64,000 bases of DNA from Botrytis cinerea B05.10 (GCF_000143535.2 NC_037320.1:1860001-1924000); one strand, 5' to 3'; shown: positions 1 through 13,031, numbered from the stretch's first letter. Notes: generated from the sequence alone by a model not told the origin. Made by a program: numbers and translations.

Positions 1-3000
1 TACGTCGTGAGTAGATTTCTTATTCGAGTTGGATAGGTAAATACTTTTCCCGATTCTCAGATCTCAAAAATAATATCGTAGTTGAATAAACAATCACGCA
101 CGCAACAAGCATCAATACTGTCTGGTGGGCATCTGGCAAGAAAGGGGAGAGGAAGTGTGGCTTAGGAATAAAACATAAGAAAAGAGGAGGAGCAAAAAAA
201 ATAAAATAGAAAACATACAACAGTGGGGATTCGCTGGTGGTCACCCACCCAACTACTAATCCACCGATCTGAAGCTTGTGTATGGCAGAGCGGACGGGAT
301 GCCCAATTTTCTTCAGTCTATGGTCGTATGTGGCAGAGAATCGATTTTTTGGTATTATATTTAAAGAAAATGTTTGAGTTGTGGAGTTAGTGAGTACTTA
401 CGAGGATATTTTGTTGTTTTTTTCGTTTGGATTTGGATCCTGAGTTCTGGGAGACGGACGTTTTGTGTATTTTGGGGTTCTGTAGTTCGGGATTTTGTGG
501 GTTATTCAATTTTTAGGTGTGAGTTTGAGGGGTTTGTGTTCTGGGTTACACGGGAGAGAAGGAGTGGAGTGGATTGCCGTTGGATTCTGCTAGTGATTGA
601 CCGGTTAGTTTGTTATACGGTTACTCTTTTGTGTGATCTGAATCTTGATATTGATCTCTGATATAGTAGATTCTGTATTTCAATTCCGTTTGTTGTATTG
701 TTTATGGAAGAAGTGGATTGATTCGGTTGCCGATATGTTAAACCTACCTATACATACGTACATATTGGGATTCGCTTAACAACTCTCCTGCGGTCGGTCG
801 AACTACTTTCTCTCAAATTCATAATCGAAAGAAATATTGTTCGCTAGTTCGAGATACATATGTCGGTTCTTTTCAATTGATGATCACATTTGCGTTTGCT
901 TGTGTGTGTGTATTCCATGGGGATACGATATGCGGTGAGGAAGGAAAGGCGAGAAAATATTAAGCGAGAAATTCGTATTCTGGACGGGACTAGAGAAGCT
1001 TAGGATTTAAATGAGGAGGATAAGGAAATTATTGGATTGATTTATTGAGATAAATTATTTGGATGGCTTGTACTGGGAGAGAATGGAAGGAGTATTTACA
1101 TGGGGGAAGAAAGGGGATGGACGAGTTCAGAGAAGTGTAAGATGTGAGGGAGGAGCTAAGCTAAGCGAACGTGAGATGAGATGAATGTTCTAGTTTAAAA
1201 AGAGTTTGTGAGAATTAGAAGAATCATTTGGCTTTCTCTTCTCTTCTTTTCATATCCTCATTTTATCCACTCATCTACCTATCCATTCATTTATCCACCT
1301 ATCTATCCCTTCCTTCAACCAAATGTATCATCATATTCAGATGCTCATATATCTCCTTCGTCACGCACGCATACATATATACATACATATCCATTACGAA
1401 TATCTTACACAAACCCAAGGTCAGGCTCTAATCCCCAACCACTGAAACCTATTCTCAAGGAAAAACAAAACAAAGTATCTTCAAGATACACATACACATA
1501 CACATACACATACATACAAATTATACCTCCCCATCCCGCCTTAAATGCACCCCCCTATTCCCTTCTATTCAACCCTTTATTTATAAGCTACAAACCCCAA
1601 TCTGATCTAATATCTAATACATTCTACAGTCTATATTACAATTACAGCATACAAAAGATCGCAATACTCGTCCATACATCTCTCTCACTCTCTCACATAC
1701 ACACACACACTCTCTCTCTCACATTCATTGATTCCCATCCATTTATCTATCCAGCTCTTCAACATCTTTAATTTCTACACTTCTAATCTCATATAAAACA
1801 TATACATATCATAAAACACAAAATATTTCAAACTTTACATCTCCACCCCCATCTCATCCTACTTATCCCCCAAAAGATAAGAACCCCCCCTCCTCACCCC
1901 CCAACGAATAATAACTCTCATCTAATGAATTCTCAAAAACTTCAACCAAAAAAAAGAGAAGGGAATTTTTATATATGTAGAGATATTGAAACTCGAACAC
2001 CCAATATCGAATAGCTACGTATTCTTATTGAAAATTGAGGAATATCTCGAATATGACCTACCGAAATATAAATACCACTCTCAAATAAAACACAAATATT
2101 ATATCATTCAAATCATATATATGTATCCTACTTTCCCTTCCTCTCTTCTTCTATTCCATCCTTTCCTTTTCTATCTACAAAACCCTGTAACCCTTCTCTT
2201 CCTTCCCCCTTTTCTTTCTCCAGCCATCTAACTCCAAATCATGCAAATCATGCAAATCATTCATCTCTCATCCATCTCCCCTTCCCCTCCCCCTTCCCCT
2301 TCCCCTTCTCCAGCCATCTAACTCCAAATCATGCAAATCATCCAAATCCAAACCATCCATCTCCTATCCTATCCACCTCCCACTAATCCATTTATCTCAC
2401 TAATTCATCCATCCATCCACCCATCCACCTATCCATCATACCAAATATACACACCCACCCATATACCTACCTACCTACACACCCACATACATACAAACAA
2501 TACTAAATCGAAGTACTGTAAAATCCATTATCAAATAAAGAAATATTATACAAAGAAATTCCATACAAAGAAAGAAAGGAAGCAAGTCCTCATATTGATT
2601 CAAATTCAAATCGCTGGTTATGGAAATGGATAGATAAGTGAGTAAGTGAGTAAGTAAACAACCAGGTAAACAACCAAGTAAGTAAGTAACCAAGTAACAA
2701 ATGAATGATATAACAAACAAACAAACAAACACACACACACATATATATTGATATAGATATTAATATTTAATTTAGTTTCGTTTGATTTGCAGAGAAGGGT
2801 ATTATTTATAATGCATGCATGCATGATACTGTACAATACAACACATAAAACACATACAACACACTATTGTACAAAGCAAGCATACACAAGGAAATAACCT
2901 TCTAATCCTTTTATGTTTTCCAAGCCTAGCCTTGTCTACCAAACAAGATATTCCTCATGCAAAAAAAAAGGGGAGAGTGCTGTACACATGATATGGTATT

Positions 3001-3096
3001 CCCATCCATTTATCAGATCATACACACATTACCTATTCGTAATGATCATACAAGGTCTACTTACCCTTTTAGTTTCTTCAATCCTCATGTTTCTCA
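1..3096. other. Gene-less, low-complexity intergenic stretch
   Basis: No reading frame here looks like a real protein. The frames that stay open translate into runs of Tyr/His/Thr/Pro/Ser made by CATA, CCAT and CACA simple repeats (for example 1480-1520, 1680-1720, 2400-2490). A minus-strand frame near 20-244 has two hydrophobic stretches but no ATG start and is not called. The stretch probably holds the 3' untranslated region of TIM54 at its right end and otherwise noncoding DNA. Confidence 0.6.
2217..2341 (+). repeat. Direct repeat of about 35 bp, 90 bp apart
   Basis: The tract beginning TTCTCCAGCCATCTAACTCC occurs at about 2217-2251 and again, practically identical, at about 2307-2341, separated by pyrimidine-rich sequence. 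This looks like a local tandem duplication with a 90-bp period. Confidence 0.7.
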
Positions 3097-4593
3097 TCAT
3101 TCATTTTCCTCTCCTTCATTTCCCTGTTCCCATGGTTTCTTCTCCTTGTCACCTGCAAACCAGGTCATTCCAGAACGTCCTAAACTCCTCAATCCACCTT
3201 TAATCCAACCCTCTACCTCTTCCTCGCTAACTACTATCTTTTTCGCCTTCTCTTCTTCTTCAGCTGTCAATTCAGCTTTGCGCATTCGAGAAGCGATTCT
3301 CTGATCCAAAACAATGGGTTCTAACCATGTTCTCTCTGGTTCTGTAGGGGTACGAGTGCGAATAGATTTATGCCATTCTTTCTCCTCTTCTTTTAGGAGG
3401 GTGGCTTGTTCTGATTCTGGAGATTCGGATTCTGTAGATTCAGATGAGGAATTAGAATCGTGATAGGGACGATAGGTAGCGAGGATGATAGCAGCAGTAT
3501 CGCGACCGATTTGATCGGCGAGATAGCGACGATTAAGGAAACGACGGAGACGGGTGGGGGTATTGAGAAAGCCGAGGATATGAGGGAAGGAGATTGCGGC
3601 TGAAGGGTCTAGTTCTGCAGGGCAAGATGAGGGGAGGGTTGCGGATGCGTAGTCTGAGGTTGAGATGAAGGGGGGTAGGTGTGATGGCTTTTCTTTCTTT
3701 TCCTCGGCTGGTTTTTCTTCAGGACTTGGAGTCGTAGAAGATGACGAATCTTCGGATTTAGAGGGATCGGAATTAGCGCTGGTGTGGATTGTTTTTCCTA
3801 AGAGGGAATCGACTGGAGTTTCGGCGTCTGAGGTTGGAGCTGGGGTTTCTGCTACTTCTGGACTCTCTGCCACAGGCGTAGGGGGTTCGGTTAATGGACC
3901 TAACCAACCTTCATGTACACCCCTGATATATTCTTTCCACGTATGTCGTCCAAGTACTATATCACCTCTTGGCCCATCAAACTCTTTAATCCCAGCATTT
4001 TTCCTTGTCGATAAAATAGGATCCTGTCCCTCTTTACTCTCCTCAAATGGTAATCTTGCATTACGAATCTTCTCCGCCAATTCCGCTCGAATATCTCCCT
4101 CTTTCCTTCCCTGAATAAATTCCCAATCCAAACCTGAAGCTACCAATATAGGCTTAACGTATTCCTTGAAATGATCTTGCGCAATCCGTAATCCGTCAGT
4201 TGGAGGCCCTTCGAGGAAGACAGTAAGTTTCCTTGGCATAGTACGAGAATCCCCTAGAGGCTCTTTCGCAATATGTTCCACCAATTTACACCATTTTCTC
4301 TGCGCTCTCTTCTTTTCCCTCTTATCGTAGATGACGGCTGCTGTGAAAGATCCAGTAATGGAGAGGAATATCATCCAGTTGCGGGAAGGAACTCTGGGTC
4401 TGAAATTTTCGCCGAATCCCAAGTATTTCCACATAGGATTGGGTGGTTTTTGCTTCGCCGCAGCTTTTGCATCGACTTTAACTTCTGCATTTGTAGCAGA
4501 AGCTGGCTTCTAAGATCTTGTTAGTTTAAGCTCTCCATGTAAATCTTCATGGAGGGAACTTACGTCTGCCTCGGGCACTTTCGAGTCTGACAT
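3097..4593 (-). CDS. TIM54: Mitochondrial inner-membrane translocase subunit Tim54
   Basis: Two exons, 4564-4593 (10 codons) and 3097-4509, joined across a 54-nt GTAAGT...TTAG intron, give 480 aa. The protein has an Ala/Lys/Pro-rich N-terminus, the conserved block around residues 36-53 ending before a single membrane segment at about 54-72, then a region resembling the Tim54 core (VFLEGPPTDGLR, then a segment around ILVASGLDWEFIQG), a Ser/Glu/Pro-rich linker and a charged C-terminus. In the family, Tim54 is part of the TIM22 carrier-insertion complex of the inner membrane, with its bulk in the intermembrane space. Length fits fungal Tim54. The small first exon supplies the only plausible ATG upstream of the conserved frame. 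No gene neighbours lie within 3 kb on either side. I am confident of the family from sequence character, without a database search. Confidence 0.9.
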
Positions 4594-4753
4594 TATGGTG
4601 AAATGAGTGTATATCTCTTCCAACCGTGAGACTGAAAATCCAAGTGCTCCCGTGTGTTTTGAGCAATTGCTCTTGGATATATCACTGCTGGACCAATATT
4701 TCTTTGCTTGGGTTTGAATCTTTTTCAGAAGCCGGACCAATATTTCGCCGAGC

Positions 4754-4759
4754 ACACGT
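4754..4759. promoter_or_regulatory. CACGTG palindrome upstream of TIM54
   Basis: A CACGTGAT-type E-box lies about 160 bp upstream of the TIM54 start codon. This is the classic site of Cbf1/USF-like basic helix-loop-helix regulators in fungi. Only the motif and its position support it. Confidence 0.3.
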
Positions 4760-5860
4760 GATGAGAGCCCAGCTCTTATCGATAAGACTCTCAGACCCAG
4801 AGTAATGGGATGGTCTTGGCATTCTGGAGATCCGAGTTCGCAAGGCCGGATGAAGAACGAGCTGCATTTTCCGTCCACCGTGGCCCATCGTAACCTTGCC
4901 AGTGGACGTGATTCAACATAACAATCATGTAACCGTACTCCTCCGTAGCGATCTAGGTGCTAGGTAGAGGCAGGTATGAAGATGACTTGCGGTCCTTAGA
5001 TGCTACGATTCGCCCACCACCATATGGTTTGTTGTGATCATACCATGATTGTACACTTTAGTCTTTGCAATGTGATTCATATTGGCGCCGGGCAAAGGGG
5101 GCAAGGCCATTCCCGCTCCCAGTCGGTGCTATCAGCATCAAAAGGGTAGGTTGGGTAACGGATCTTTTAGTCTTCACCGGGTTACCGCTATCATCGGGGA
5201 GGCCCATGAACCTTAATGCTACAACACCATTGGGACTGATGAGATCGATGAGATTGACAAGCGCGGGCAAGTGGTGTACAGTCAAGTGAGGCAAAGTCAA
5301 GCAGAGTCAAGTCAAGCTACCTTGTAACCAAAGCCAACTTTTCAATAAGCCACCAAAGTTTCTTACTACATGTGTTTCTTGTGGGGAGGAAAGGGGGGGG
5401 GGGGATCCAATTCTACCGCTTCGTAATAAGTTGTCGCACGTATTGCACCTAACAGTAGTGCAAAGCAAGTATTAATCATGCTCAGACTCAGACAATCCAA
5501 AAGGCGTAGCAAACTAATGAAAAGTAAGCTGCCACCCTACATGAGAGATACCTACGCAAAGAATGGGTGGTGGAGAGTGTTGGACCGGCTTTTCTGCTGG
5601 TGACATTGCACATTGCACATTACATTTCCCATGCTCCCCATCTCCCTTGTCCTTCTTCTGTCTTATGCGGCCACCACATGCAGCTTTTCAAGGGAAGGAA
5701 GAGAGTGTGTGTTATGCCGAGATATGCGGAGACCAAATGGTGAAGCCAGTTGTCAACAACATAATATAATAGCAAACAGTAATAATAACAATGGAACAGT
5801 ACGACGGAACAGAGTGGAATACGACGGAATATTGGGCATTGAAAGGGGGACAAGAAGAGA

Positions 5861-5888
5861 AGGGAAGGGAAGGGAAGGGGGAGGGGGG
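5861..5888 (+). repeat. G-run tract, quadruplex-capable
   Basis: Several runs of three to six G separated by AA or A (GGGAAGGGAAGGG pattern ending in a longer G stretch). It meets the usual pattern for an intramolecular G-quadruplex on the plus strand. Confidence 0.55.
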
Positions 5889-6784
5889 TTTTCATCTGAT
5901 TTTTCTTTCCCATCACTTCATTCGATTTCTGCTTTCGAGTCTCCTCATAAGCACAAGCACGCAAGGTCAGATTCAGTACGGGGGACAAGAAAGACATCAG
6001 ACGAAGAAGGAAGGCCACACCACACAGAGGACCGGTACGTACTATGTGATTCAAGGAAAGGAAATCTGGAACAAGTGAAGAATCAATAACCTTGGACCTG
6101 CTGTCTGTGTCTGTGTCTGTGTTGATCTCTTATCGAACCTTCTATTTTTAAAGCTAGAATCCCAGAGATCCCCTTAACATCTTGCATTAAGCTATTCCGG
6201 GAAAAGCTTATCGGCACGTGATATCAAAGTGACTGAAAGCGTCGTGTTGTTGCAGGCTGGCATTGAAAGAAAGAAGGGAGAAAATCCACCGTTGCCCGGA
6301 AGGGGCCAAGCAGCAGAGTCTTTGTTGTTTGTTGTTTGTTGTCGAAGAAGTGGCAAAGGCTCTCTCGCGGTGCTTCCTTCCACCACCTCCCTCCGTGTCC
6401 ATCCTCGTGATTTCACCGCACCATAAAGAGGATAGCATCGGAAAATCGGTAGGAGAGGAGAACAGAGCCAGAGCCAGAGCCACACACATCAATTTCCAGA
6501 CGGCAAGAGCGAGAGCGACGAAACTCAACTCCACTTGCATTTTTACTTTTGGGCTGTGGGCTGGGCTGGGCTGGGATAATCGTACCTGGGTAGTACCGTT
6601 TTTTTGATTTTCTGCCTAGGATACACGGAGGATAGGATAAGAGCTCCAAGGGCGAATCGCTGTGAGCTATGAGCTATGAGCTATTGGCTATTGCATGGAG
6701 CATCCTACGGGAGAAAACGAGGGAAGTAAGTTCAGGCAAGGGAGAGAAACAGGAGAGAGTGATTGATGATGTAACATACGAGGG

Positions 6785-6960
6785 AGAGTAAGAGTAAGAG
6801 TAAGAGTAAGAGTAAGAGGGAGAGGAAGAGGAAGAATGATGATGATGATTTCTATTTCTCTCTCTCTCTGTCTCTGTACATACAGATACAGATACAGATA
6901 CAGATACAGATACAGATACAAATACAAATACAAATACAAATACAAATACAAATACAAATA
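6785..6960 (+). repeat. Compound hexamer microsatellite
   Basis: Successive hexamer arrays: GAGTAA units at about 6785-6816, a CT-rich spacer, ATACAG units at about 6880-6920, then ATACAA units up to about 6960. Frames through it give artificial Tyr-Leu or Ser-Val repeat proteins that I do not call as genes. Confidence 0.85.
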
Positions 6961-7349
6961 AAGAAGCTGCCCTGACCAAAATGTAACGTGTGCAGATACC
7001 CAGGATGTAATAAGTAGGATACATAGGTAGACAAAGCACCTGGGTACGCCGTCGATCGATATAAAAGTTGTGGTCACTCACATCGTTATCACGTCTTTCA
7101 GCGATACGGTGTATTGTATATCCTCATCGAATCGTGATTGATTGTTACCGACGTGAGCATGTGTGTATTAGTTTTGAACTTCAATTCACATGTGTCCGTG
7201 ATGATGGGTTGACGACGTTGAGGGGAAGCTCTCCTTTCTTTCATTGTTCGTCACTCACTCACTCATGGCTTCACTCATACATACTACGGATCACATATCT
7301 ACATACAAATATTCACATCTAGTAATGATACCGACATGCTCCTACATAC

Positions 7350-7425
7350 ATACACGCACACACGCACACACACTCACACACACACACACACTCACACACA
7401 CATACACACACTCACGCACGCTCAC
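7350..7425 (+). repeat. CA-rich microsatellite
   Basis: Imperfect (CA)n with interspersed CACT and CACG units. Confidence 0.8.
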
Positions 7426-7799
7426 GCTCTGTGCCTAGTCCTCCCGTGGTAGCAGTTGTGACTTAACTTGGAAAAGGGTGGAAAGGGCCAAAGAATCACT
7501 AGGAAGACATGGACATGACATGCTCGAAAATGCTAGGAATGCATGGAAACGGACGTCGAGCCAATGACACGCGCGGAAAACACGATCAAGCGAATTAATC
7601 AAATCATACGCTCATCCATCCACGGCTCTTGCTTTTTTTTCCCCTACAGTTTGAAATGCCCGCAAAAATTGGATCACCCACCTAAATTCCTCTCCTACTT
7701 CTTTTCCTCACCAAATCTCTACCTGCGAACTCTGTACACGCAAAATCACACACAACAACTTCTCTGGTAAGCAAAAGACAATTCTCCTCCTCCTGCTCT

Positions 7800-8432
7800 G
7801 GCGGTATCTTCATATCAATTTCCCTGCTCTTGAGTCGCAGCATTCTGCTCCTCGTGAGAACGCGATTTTATTTACACAAAAAAGTCGACGTTTCAATCGC
7901 CCTTCGATCTATTGGTACTTCTTTTCACGCTCGCCATCCTCCAATACAATTGCTTCTCTTTTCAACTTCATCGGCGCGTCGTCTCTGCGTCGCGATATCG
8001 TTGCGTCCCCTCGCCCTCTCACACTTACGTACCCGACGAACAATTCCGCTGATTCAATTTCATCGCGTTTTAGATCCACCACGCCAGTTAATAACTGTCG
8101 TCACTTTATAAATCCATTTAGATGTGAGTTTTCCCTTTCATTTCAATCCATCACCACTTGCAAATTCCACGCCGTACGGAAGTTGTGAGCTTTGCGACTG
8201 CATTCACCTGGCACTTTATTCACACCTCGATCCCCAAATACTACAACACCCTCACAACGCGCTGTCACCACCAAATCGTCAACCGCTTGCTCGTGCATTT
8301 TTGACCACTTTGGCCTCAACCACAACCACCTTCCATACTCATCGTCGCAAATTTATTACGGTCGCATAAACATTTCCATCAATCGTGCTGACTTTAATTC
8401 TTCCCAATTAGACCCATTTCACTTAATTCAAC
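7800..8432 (+). promoter_or_regulatory. Long leader of the HMG-box gene, possible leader intron
   Basis: Pyrimidine-rich sequence before the start codon, typical of fungal leaders. A good donor (GTGAGT at 8124) and an acceptor (CAATTAG ending at 8411, preceded by GCTGAC) could define a leader intron of 288 nt ending 21 bp before the ATG. No frame inside looks coding. The intron is inferred from splice motifs only. Confidence 0.4.
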
Positions 8433-8946
8433 ATGCCAAAGGAAAAGGCTCCCAAGCGTGCTGCCAAGAAGACTGAGAAGAAGAAGAAGGGTATGTTGAC
8501 TCCTGCTCGTGAGCTTCCACTTACGGACCCTCATGTACTGACTCGTTCTTGTATAGACCCCAACGCACCAAAGCGTGGACTTTCTGCATACATGTTCTTC
8601 GCCAACGAACAACGTGATAACGTTCGTGAGGAGAACCCCGGAATCTCTTTCGGTACGTTCCCATTCCTGCATCACACTTGCCATGGCATCACTGACATAG
8701 CAACCTTATAGGCCAAGTCGGAAAGGTTCTCGGTGAACGCTGGAAGGCCTTGAACGAGAAGCAAAGAGGTCCTTACGAGGAGTCTGCTGCCAAGGACAAG
8801 AAACGTTACGAAGAGGAGAAGGCCAATTACAACGTAAGTCTTACAGTGCGTATCAATGCTATCAAGCAGCAAATTCTATGGGAAAGGAACATTGAGCTAA
8901 ACAATACACGTTACAGGCCGATGCCGAGGAGGAAGAGTCTTCTTAG
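8433..8946 (+). CDS. NHP6: NHP6-type non-histone HMG-box chromosomal protein
   Basis: Four exons (8433-8490, 8557-8652, 8712-8833, 8917-8946) give a 101-aa protein whose phases join exactly. A Lys-rich tail (residues 1-19) precedes one HMG box (about 20-93) that starts [15 protein letters not shown] and carries the [11 protein letters not shown] core; the acidic C-terminus ends EEEESS. This is the usual size and layout of yeast Nhp6A/B, small abundant proteins that bend DNA in the minor groove and help FACT and nucleosome remodelling in the nucleus. All introns have GT...AG ends and are 59-83 nt. The gene has a long leader and AT-rich 3' flank. Confidence 0.95.
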
Positions 8947-9837
8947 AGATTTCTTTTAATCACTCAAACTTTCAATCACTTCATCTCGACAAATGATAGT
9001 CTTGATAGCTACCTATCCGACCATCACTATCAAAGATGACATAATCATACAAGTTGGGAGGTTCTCCGGGGTTATCTTTTCTGCTTTTCATTTGGGCTGG
9101 GGTGTTATGTTTTGACAGGGGAATGGGATGATCAACTTGTGCACATGTTGCCGTTTTCCTTTTCATATCGGATGATGATCTTACGGTATCGTTTTTTGCT
9201 ATCGACGGATTTTTTATGGTCTGGTCTGGTCTGGTCTAGGTCAAAGTCTAGGTCTGTCTAGATAGGTCTAGGACAAGAGATAAGATCATGGTAAATTTCT
9301 ACAACCAATTGCGTGTAACAATGATATCGTTTGTATTCTAAATCTTCTCATTTGATCAGGCTGTGATTTTAAGTGTGATGTGATGAAATGTGATGTTGAG
9401 TTAAAAATGAGATGCGAATAATGTATTGTGATGGTTTGCAAACAATCTTCTTTTTTACAATGCACGGTGGAACGTGATGAGACTCAATACTCGATCGATC
9501 CATGGGCGCACTCGCAATCGGATTTGCAAAACGAAATGAAACGGGCGAAACGGGAAGGCGAGATTCGAGACTCGAAGGATCTGAGACATTTTGCCTTACA
9601 GCCTTGTCAGCTGAAGTGAGGTGGGTGTAGAGAGAGATGGTAAGAAGTTGTATTTGTGCATTTTTCTTCTCGTTTCTTTTCTTTTCGGGGCGGGGACGGA
9701 AGGGGGAGTTTCTTTCTTTCTTTGAGGTATTGATAGAATGTTGATAGAGTATTCATAGAGTGTTGAAGGGGCGTTTATGGGAATTGGGTTGGATTGAGGG
9801 GAATGAAGTGGATTGAAGAGAGGGGAGTGGAATGGGA

Positions 9838-9926
9838 TGGATGGAGATGGAGATGGAGATGGAGATGGAGATGGAGATGGAGATGGAGATGGAGATGGAG
9901 ATGGAGATGGAGATGGAGATGGAGCT
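9838..9926 (+). repeat. (GGAGAT)n array, about 14 units
   Basis: Nearly perfect tandem GGAGAT hexamers; the plus-strand frame reads as alternating Trp-Arg and is an artefact. Confidence 0.95.
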
Positions 9927-10014
9927 GGATAGAGAAGATTAGATCTTTTCTTGGAGGTAGATTTGAGGAGAGGGGATTTGTGGGAGGGGGCTGAGGAGAT
10001 TGAGAGGGAGATGG

Positions 10015-10016
<2 letters not shown>

Positions 10017-10051
<35 letters not shown>

Positions 10052-10226
10052 TTCTATCTAGGTAGGTAGGTAGGTAGGTAGGCAGGCAGGCAAGGGTAAG
10101 ATTGTGTATGAATCTCTGGGGACTTGAAGAGATTGAGATTGAGATTGAGATTGAGATTGAGAGGGAGACTGAGATTGAGATTGAGATTGAGACTGGCTGA
10201 TTGATTGATTGATTGATTGATTGATT
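10017..10226 (+). repeat. Cluster of TA, TAGG, GAGATT and TTGA arrays
   Basis: (TA)n at about 10017-10049 is followed by TAGG/CAGG units to about 10092, GAGATT hexamers at about 10128-10192 and TTGA tetramers to about 10226. A further (TTTTTG)n and (TTGGTG)n pair lies at about 10556-10612. Confidence 0.9.
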
Positions 10227-12507
10227 AGTATTAAGGGTATAAGAGCGGCGAGGATGAGGGTGCGGTTTTTGAGGTTTGTGCTGGAAATGCAGAGAGGAGG
10301 GGAAATCAAAAGGATACAGTAGATGAGCATTGAGAAATCATGGGGGAGGATGGGATGGGATGCGATGCATCTTTGGATTGTGTCTGAGTGAGTGCTCGAT
10401 GATACGTGGTATATATACTCGTGAGAACGAGATGAGAATGAGAGATGGGATGAGATGGTTTGAGATGGTTTGAGATGGTATGCTAGTGCTGCCTGTGATG
10501 GATAGAGATGGTGTGTGTATCTATGGTCTGGAGGTTTTGGGGTTTTTGAGTTGTTTTTTGTTTTTGTTTTTGTTTTTATTTTTGTTTGATGTTGGTGTTG
10601 GTGTTGGTGTTGTGTTGATGGTTGGTAGTAAATTTGAGCGGAAGTGATGGGATTTGCTGGTTGCATGATTTGATGATATGATAACATGAAGATTTATCGT
10701 CGCGAGTGAGTGGCACTGGATTGGATTGGAATAAGTATCTCTAGCTGTCCTTCCTCGATCATTATTCGGTCGGCGTGGAGCACGGAAGAGAGTTTCTTGT
10801 TAAGTTAAGTTCTGTCATCTTGTACGCGTATGTTGGTGGATTGATTGGGATTGATTGGGATGGATGGTATGTATGTATATGTACCTAGGCATGCGTTTGT
10901 CTCTATTTGATGTTGAAGGCGGATACGGTTGTTACTTAAGTGAGTTGCAATTGATTTGATTTTCATGAGTCGAGTCGAGTCTGGTCTAGAAAGGACTCTC
11001 ATATTGTTAAGTTTTTTTAATTTTTTGTTTTGTTTTTTGAAATCTCCATGGTTTCATCACTGCATAGGATACACACTATCGAAACAAATCATCGAGGAAG
11101 GTTTCCCGACGGACATCGTTGGCGTGGGATAAATGTTGCATGGAACACTGCATGATTGATATCTATGGGAACGTTTGCGGGATGCGGATTCGATTCGGGT
11201 ACCTGAGTACATTGTTCTCTTTCTTCTGTCTGAGTGGAGAGATAGGATGGATGGTAGACTTGATTGATCTCTTAGAGGAGCCCACACAGAGGGATTTTTT
11301 TTCCATTTCGAGAACAAGAAGGGAAGTTTAATTCTGCGATTGTTGATTGATTGATTGATCGATTGGAATCCTCAAGTAACGTTAATATCAAGAATCCATG
11401 TGTGAAGCCGATGAGTATCGGATGTGGTCTCGGCCTCGGTTTGACAATAAGAACACCATTCCGTGTCATCAGCCGTAACCACAAAGTCAGCCTTGTGCGA
11501 TTCGCTCGTCGTGATTATTCTACCACTTGGGCAGAAAAATGTTGTCGAGGCTTTGTGCCACTTCTTCTATCGTGGCATTACAATTGCACAAGTGGCGATT
11601 GACAATCATTCATCGATAGGCATTTATCCACAAATATATCCCGTTGATGAATACATGTTGATTTGGTCAATGCAACTCAACTCAATCGCTTCGAGTTTGG
11701 AGAAATCTGGTTCGTTCGGACGGAGAGTTCATGCATGATTATGCTTTGACCATTATCACACATACCTACATATACACAAACACATACAACAACCCGAAGA
11801 GATTGGAAGCTTTAAGTATGTTTTACTGGCTAGAATTGATCATGCAAGAAAAGATAATTATTCCTTGGTAACTGTACGCGTCTGCAGTATGTGAACGGAG
11901 AATCGCCAATGAATCAATGCACAGAATCGGCTTGATGGAAGATTAGAAGAGGGGAAATTTCATGACACGATAGTTCACTTATTCCAATGGGTTTTGACAC
12001 GTCAGTCGTCGTGCTTCTGAGGTTGTAGATTCGCCCACCTGCGAGTTATGCTATTTGTCTATTCATCTGCAGAGCGGCGGGTGGTTGGTTTTTCGAGTTG
12101 TTCGGGATTTTTGAGGGGAGGGGATAGGTGCTTTTATTGTTCTGTCGGTCTGTGTAGGTAGGGTTGGTATGTACATATATGTATGCATGTGTGTATGGAT
12201 GTATGAATTGGTTCGATGTTATTCGAGAACCATACTCCACTTTTTCTTCTTTTTCGAAGCTTCAGTTCTGCTTCTTCAATTGATATGATATGATATGACA
12301 TATTTATTTCATTTCACTTCATTTTGAGTCGAGATTCATTCGAATCCCAGTTCACACTTGACAACATATAATGAACTTCTGAACTTACTACATGGAATAA
12401 TAACTCATTGATCGAGTACACATCTCCACTCCCCAATTTCAACATCTCCATCAATCGCATCACCACAACTTAATGTCGTTCCAGCCCCATACCTCAGCAA
12501 TCGAAGC

Positions 12508-12999
12508 ATGGAGGAGCTATCCGGATGTTGGCGCGAAGCCGCCCGCGCCGACGCCGTCGCCATCGAACTCCTCAAAATCCGCACCCATCTAACCTCCTCA
12601 CCCACCCCCCTTATTTCCTCCTCCTCTCCCCATCCACACTCCCCCTCCCTCTCCCACCCCGATCCCCCCAGCATCCCAGACCACGAAATCATCACGGCCA
12701 TCCTCCGCCACGTCGAGCAATCATCGCGTCTCCTGCGCGACCTGCACGATCTCTTCCCGATCTACAGATTGCGCGTTCCCGTCGTCGTGTATTATTTGAC
12801 CGTCATTCTACCGTGTTTGCAAAAAACGCTGAGGGATATGCTGGCGTTTCTGCTTTGTGACGATTGGTCCATTCGGATGAAGTGGATGTTGATGCATGAA
12901 CGCTTGAATGAACAGGGGGGTATGTCGTTGGCTTTACGGTTTGTTATGTATGTGGATTTTCTGGTGCAGTGTGTGAGATTGTTGAGTAGGTGAGTGAAG

Positions 13000-13031
<32 letters not shown>

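Larger units (their letters stand above)
4594..7799. other. Intergenic region between TIM54 and NHP6
   Basis: No convincing gene. It includes the TIM54 promoter side, a run of twelve G at about 5391-5402, a G-rich tract at 5861-5888 and hexamer microsatellites near 6.8-7.0 kb. Open frames here are short and of biased composition. A second CACGTG palindrome sits at 6215-6220. Confidence 0.5.
8947..12507. other. Gene-less stretch rich in simple repeats
   Basis: Sequence after the HMG-box gene is dominated by short tandem repeats between about 9.8 and 10.7 kb. Frames of 60-200 codons exist but translate into repeat proteins or lack codon character. I see no gene. Confidence 0.55.

Noticed and set aside
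20..244. 74-codon minus-strand frame with two hydrophobic segments
   Set aside because: Starts with GTG, has no ATG, and is too short and isolated to support.
1208..1771. 187-codon plus-strand frame
   Set aside because: Composition is driven by CATA/CCAT/CACA repeats (Tyr, His, Thr, Ser, Pro); no domain character and no supporting gene structure.
3665..4114. 149-codon frame antisense to TIM54
   Set aside because: Shadow of the TIM54 coding strand.
6785..6960. CRISPR-like array
   Set aside because: Units are 6-bp microsatellites without spacers, and the genome is eukaryotic.
6674..7081. Hydrophobic Tyr-Leu / Val-Ser repeat frames on the minus strand
   Set aside because: Translation of hexamer microsatellites in three frames at once; not a membrane protein.
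10058..10687. 209-codon minus-strand frame with long Ser-Gln and Gln-His repeats
   Set aside because: It runs through the GAGATT, TTGGTG and TTTTTG microsatellites; stop-free only because of the repeats.
12320..12360. TTCGAATCCC resembling a tRNA T-loop
   Set aside because: No matching acceptor, D and anticodon stems around it.
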